NCBI GenBank assembly: GCA_012271125.1
Contig: JAAXHB010000078.1
Span: 1-8,567, forward strand
Direction: 5' to 3'
Source: Actinomycetota bacterium
GTDB lineage: Bacteria > Actinomycetota > Acidimicrobiia > Acidimicrobiales > Aldehydirespiratoraceae
Length of the DNA: 8,567 nucleotides
Below, piece by piece: positions 6,246 through 8,567 of the stretch. A program made the translations under genes and the position numbers. Positions within the stretch are counted from its first letter, which is position 1, and the number at the start of each line of letters is the position of its first letter. The notes beneath the pieces are model-generated. The model worked only from the letters and a program-made list of their open reading frames with translations. It searched no databases and was not told the origin of the DNA.

Positions 6246-7212
6246 TTCAGCCAATGAGCTAAGTAACGATGAGTTCGACGACGACTACGAGGGCACTTCC
6301 GACCTTGACGATGATCTCGATGATGATCTCGACGACAACTTAGACGATGATTTAGATGATGATTTAGACGAAGATATCGATGACGATCTTGACGACGACA
6401 TCGACGGCAGAAATCTTGACAGAAATATTGACGGTGAGGGCTCGGATATCGATGACAACTTGGACGACGAACTAGACGAATCCGATGACGTCCCTACTCC
6501 AGATGGTGCCATTGTCGACCCCGAAGACGAAGAAGACATCGACACCACCGACCTTGAATCAGACCTTGAAGAAATCCTGCGAGACCGAGTTGCTTCCACC
6601 GACGAAAAGGACGATGAGGACGATGAAGTTGAGCAGGCAACTCCTCAAACACCCGACGGTGTCGCCCCTCAGCGAACTGACGAATGGCGCTGCAATCAAT
6701 GCTTCCTAATCGTTAGCGCCGGACAGCTAGGCACCAAAGAGTTTCCATCGTGCCCATCGGGTGAAGATCCTTGCGAATCCATCGACAAGATCTTCAAAAA
6801 GCCAACCAAGAAAAAACAACCAGAGAAAAAGAAGCCAGCCAAGAAAAAAGAACCAGTCAAGAAAAAAGCAATGGTCTCTAAAGGCACCAAGAAAACGCCG
6901 ACTACAAAAACCTCATCGAAAACATCTGACAAGAAGACCCCATCGAAGACCTCCACCAAATCAACCACAAAGCCGGCGACGACCACGAAGACACTCGCTA
7001 AGACTCCTACCAAGAAGACCAAAAAAGCAACGGTCAAGAAAACAGCGGACAAGGCACCCGCCAAGAAGACCATCGTTGACAAGACCACCGCTGCCAAGAC
7101 CTCCACTGAAGCGGCCACTAAGAAATCAGCGCCCAAGAAACCTGCTGCGAAGAAAACAACGAAACCAGCAGCAAAGAAGACAACTGCCAAAAAGCCAGCC
7201 AAGAAAAAGTAG
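6220..7212 (+). CDS. DUF4193-like zinc-knuckle protein with Asp-rich N-terminus and histone-H1-like Lys-rich tail
   Basis: This is a three-part protein of 330 residues from GTG6220 (327 from ATA6229). Residues 15-140 are very acidic; 28-63 hold 24 Asp in 36 positions. DLESDLEEILRDRVAS (111-126) followed by EWRCNQCFLI (155-164) resembles the DUF4193 family of actinobacteria. Cysteines C158, C161, C178 and C185 (CX2C-X16-CX6C) could bind zinc, although the second pair is wider than the usual CX2C. Residues 192-330 contain 51 Lys and no Arg in a Lys/Ala/Pro/Thr composition like histone H1 or mycobacterial HU tails, suggesting nucleic-acid binding. It has no signal peptide or membrane segment and should be largely disordered. 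The gene overlaps the thyX-like 3' end. An in-frame stop at 6208-6210 limits the start to GTG6220 or ATA6229. The family call is fairly sure; the function is unknown. Confidence 0.8.
   Translation: MRTISPQADSANELSNDEFDDDYEGTSDLDDDLDDDLDDNLDDDLDDDLDEDIDDDLDDDIDGRNLDRNIDGEGSDIDDNLDDELDESDDVPTPDGAIVDPEDEEDIDTTDLESDLEEILRDRVASTDEKDDEDDEVEQATPQTPDGVAPQRTDEWRCNQCFLIVSAGQLGTKEFPSCPSGEDPCESIDKIFKKPTKKKQPEKKKPAKKKEPVKKKAMVSKGTKKTPTTKTSSKTSDKKTPSKTSTKSTTKPATTTKTLAKTPTKKTKKATVKKTADKAPAKKTIVDKTTAAKTSTEAATKKSAPKKPAAKKTTKPAAKKTTAKKPAKKK
6304..6405 (+). repeat. 12-nt coding repeat giving nine [L/I]-D-D-D tetrads
   Basis: Residues 29-62 of the DUF4193-like protein place L or I at every fourth position (29, 33, 37, 41, 45, 49, 53, 57, 61) with Asp between. 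The exceptions are one N (40) and one E (51), and the last unit is cut to ID before Gly63. The leading codons run CTT, CTC, CTC, TTA, TTA, TTA, ATC, CTT, ATC, and GAC and GAT alternate irregularly. Identical neighbours in the middle suggest past slippage. The synonymous differences suggest that the protein pattern is kept. Confidence 0.85.
6793..7209 (+). other. Lysine-rich low-complexity tail coding segment
   Basis: This segment codes residues 192-330 of the DUF4193-like protein. It begins with a PxKKK pattern (prolines at 195, 201, 206, 212, each followed by one residue and KKK), then becomes KT/KKT-rich. It ends in AAKK and AKKPAKKK blocks typical of bacterial H1-like proteins. Lysine is coded by both AAA and AAG, with several runs of six or more A. 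Six acidic residues are scattered through it. The A-rich + strand opens long artefactual frames in the other phases and on the opposite strand. Confidence 0.75.
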
Positions 7213-7247
7213 CCCTCAGCTACACCAGTTCTGCTCCTCACTCTCTT

Positions 7248-7733
7248 ATGGTTGAACTAAGCGAAGCAGCACGCCCTGCAACTGTCGACGACCTTGAGGC
7301 ACTAACTCAACTCGCTGCCGAAGCGGTTCAAACTTTGTCGGAGCAAAAGGGTGGTCACGTTTGGTCATTACGCGAAGCTCGCACAGAACCTTATGAGACA
7401 CAACTACGTGCCGACATTGACAACCCCGACACGCTTGTCGCTGTCGGTGTGCTTGATGAACAAGTCTTTGGCTACGGGGTGATCAAACTTGAATCCCTAC
7501 ATGATCAGTCACAAATCGGGATCATCAGCGACATTTATGTCAGCCCTGATGCTCGAGGCGTCGGGCTAGGGGAGGGGCTGGTCGATTTAATGCTGAACTG
7601 GGCCACCGATCGTGGATGTGTCGGAGTCGACAGTCTTGCCTTGCCCGGAGACCGTCACACTAAGAACTTTTTTGAAAGCCACGGGCTTGTCGCTCGAGCC
7701 ATTGTCGTCCACCGCTCCCTCACCCTCAATTAA
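7248..7733 (+). CDS. GNAT family N-acetyltransferase
   Basis: The 161-residue, single-domain cytoplasmic protein would transfer an acetyl group from acetyl-CoA to an amine. After the N-terminal strand and helices (RPATVDDLEALTQLA, 9-23) comes a central strand pair (LVAVGVLDEQVFGYGVIKL, 63-81). Motif A, DIYVSPDARGVGLGEGL (95-111), holds the R-G-x-G-x-G pyrophosphate loop at R103-G108. Motif B is NFFESHGL (140-147). The acceptor (small molecule, protein N-terminus or lysine) cannot be told from sequence. It starts 35 nt after the Lys-rich protein's stop, without a clear Shine-Dalgarno, and is the last gene of the + strand run. Acetylation of its Lys-rich neighbour would be an attractive idea, but only proximity supports it. 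Confidence 0.9.
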   Translation: MVELSEAARPATVDDLEALTQLAAEAVQTLSEQKGGHVWSLREARTEPYETQLRADIDNPDTLVAVGVLDEQVFGYGVIKLESLHDQSQIGIISDIYVSPDARGVGLGEGLVDLMLNWATDRGCVGVDSLALPGDRHTKNFFESHGLVARAIVVHRSLTLN

Positions 7734-7797
7734 CTTTTCCGCCTTCCGCACCCACTTCTACCCCCTCACCTTTACACACCCACCTCCGACTAGTCGA
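7734..7797. other. Convergent intergenic gap, pyrimidine-rich, no clear terminator
   Basis: These 64 nt separate the stops of the GNAT and crotonase genes. The + strand is almost entirely C and T. The only symmetric element is a perfect 10-bp palindrome CGACTAGTCG (7787-7796), which has no loop and no following T-run on either strand. I see no intrinsic terminator of the usual stem-plus-U form, so transcripts may overlap or end by a factor-dependent route. Confidence 0.5.
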
Positions 7798-8565
7798 TTA
7801 GCGGCCCTTCCACTGCGGGTCACGCTTTTCAATAAACGCTCGCGGCCCTTCCGCAAAATCCTCCGTTTCCGACAGTTTCTGCATCTCCCCAAACGCCGCC
7901 CGCATTGCATCTCTGTCTGTCTCGTAGGTGTGTGCAGCAAGGATTAATTGTCGGCTAGCACGCACCGCTAGGGGACTGTTGGCGTTTAACCGCTCCGCTA
8001 ACGCCAAAGCCGCTTCCAACGCCTGCCCATCCTCGACCAACTCGTTCACTAGTCCGTGTTCATGAGCACGCTCGGCACTTATCGGCTCACCGGTGAGTGC
8101 GATTTCCATGGCTATGGCTTGGGGGAGTGCTCGCGGCAGGCGATGTAGTCCTCCAGCGGCGGCAACCAGTCCTCGCTTCACTTCCATAAGTCCAAACTGC
8201 GCCGCATTAGATGCCACCCTCAGGTCACACGCCAACATGATTTCAGTGCCACCCGCAAACGTCGGACCATCAATGGCTGCGATAAGAGGCTTAGTGCGTT
8301 CTCGCAGCACCAGCCCTGCAAACCCGCCGCGTTTGGTAATCATTTCAGCATTGCGACCCGCCGCAATGATCTTTAAGTCGGCACCTGCACAAAACACCGA
8401 TCCTGTGTGCGTGAGCACCCCTGTCCAAAGGTTTTCGTCGGCTTCAAGTTTGTCGATGGCATCTTCGATACCTTGGGCTATGTCGGCGTTGACTGCGTTT
8501 CGTGCTTCTGGACGATTGAGTGTGATGACGGCGGTATGGCCTTGCGTTTCAAACAACACACTCAT
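7798..8565 (-). CDS. Enoyl-CoA hydratase/isomerase family (crotonase) protein
   Basis: This 255-residue crotonase-fold enzyme acts on an acyl-CoA thioester, probably hydrating an enoyl-CoA in fatty-acid or related degradation. The CoA/oxyanion segment FCAGADLK (58-65) and second oxyanion segment AIDGPTFAGGTE (97-108) are intact. Both general acid/base glutamates of classical hydratases have counterparts: E108 (GGTEIMLACD) and E128 (FGLMEVKRGL), 20 residues apart as in rat mitochondrial hydratase (E144/E164). TGEPISAERAHEHGLVNELV (158-177) and the C-terminal trimerisation helices follow. The length is normal for the family. ATG at 8565-8563 gives the usual MSVLFETQGHTAVITLNRPE beginning. Its ribosome binding site and promoter lie beyond the window. 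It is convergent with, and so transcriptionally separate from, the other genes. The substrate is undetermined. Confidence 0.92.
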   Translation of the reverse strand: MSVLFETQGHTAVITLNRPEARNAVNADIAQGIEDAIDKLEADENLWTGVLTHTGSVFCAGADLKIIAAGRNAEMITKRGGFAGLVLRERTKPLIAAIDGPTFAGGTEIMLACDLRVASNAAQFGLMEVKRGLVAAAGGLHRLPRALPQAIAMEIALTGEPISAERAHEHGLVNELVEDGQALEAALALAERLNANSPLAVRASRQLILAAHTYETDRDAMRAAFGEMQKLSETEDFAEGPRAFIEKRDPQWKGR

Positions 8566-8567
8566 GC

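Noticed and set aside
6285..6599. Ser-rich antisense frame opposite the Asp repeat
   Set aside because: GAC/GAT read in reverse gives Ser/Ile-type codons. There is no ribosome site or family resemblance.
6696..7241. Long hydrophobic antisense frame (Phe/Val/Ala-rich) opposite the Lys-rich tail
   Set aside because: It is the complement of Lys codons giving Phe/Leu. Its apparent membrane character is a composition artefact.
6761..7255. Arg/Pro-rich 164-codon frame in the +1 phase over the Lys-rich tail, running up to the GNAT start
   Set aside because: It is created by the AAG/AAA-rich tail read one base out of phase. It has no start context or domain, and the A-runs do not fit a standard -1 slippery heptamer in the real frame.
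7801..7852. 11-nt direct repeat GCGGCCCTTCC (7801-7811 and 7842-7852)
   Set aside because: It lies within the crotonase coding sequence and codes similar short Gly/Arg/Pro segments. Chance is a sufficient explanation.

Overview
The window reads as a chromosomal segment of a high-G+C Gram-positive (actinobacterial) organism with moderate G+C. The class Acidimicrobiia is my best guess. Three things suggest this: the tatC-helY order (known from actinobacteria downstream of the pafBC-tatA genes), a DUF4193-type zinc protein, and a long two-domain ThyX-like protein. The placement is inference from gene families and order, not from a marker gene.

Layout. Positions 1-7733 hold seven genes, all on the + strand and tightly packed: the 3' end of tatC, a HelY-type DExH helicase, a short diacylglycerol-kinase-like protein, an M20 amidohydrolase, a tandem ThyX-like protein, an Asp-rich/zinc-knuckle/Lys-rich DUF4193-like protein, and a GNAT acetyltransferase. 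Several junctions overlap (tatC/helY by ATGA; thyX-like/DUF4193-like by 17-26 nt) or are separated by 1-9 nt, so one long transcript is likely. A crotonase-fold gene on the - strand (7798-8565) converges on them across a 64-nt gap. The window starts inside tatC and ends 2 nt beyond the crotonase start codon.

How the genes fit together. TatC is a membrane component of twin-arginine export. HelY is an RNA/DNA helicase of the Ski2/Mtr4 type. The ThyX-like protein has a fold that binds flavin and nucleotide. The DUF4193-like protein has a histone-H1-like tail and probably binds nucleic acid. The M20 enzyme, GNAT and crotonase look like ordinary metabolic or modifying enzymes. I see no phage, insertion sequence, CRISPR, RNA gene or defence system, and no stretch over 300 nt lacks a gene.

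The most unusual points are four. (1) At the helY/DAGK-like junction, the overlapping stop/start has apparently been duplicated twice, leaving a chain of two mini-ORFs with coupled starts and stops. (2) The DUF4193-like protein is extremely bipolar, with an LDDD tetrad repeat at one end and an arginine-free lysine tail at the other. (3) Its 9-nt perfect Shine-Dalgarno is placed for an ATA start rather than for the only standard start, GTG. (4) The two halves of the ThyX-like protein carry complementary remnants of the ThyX signature.
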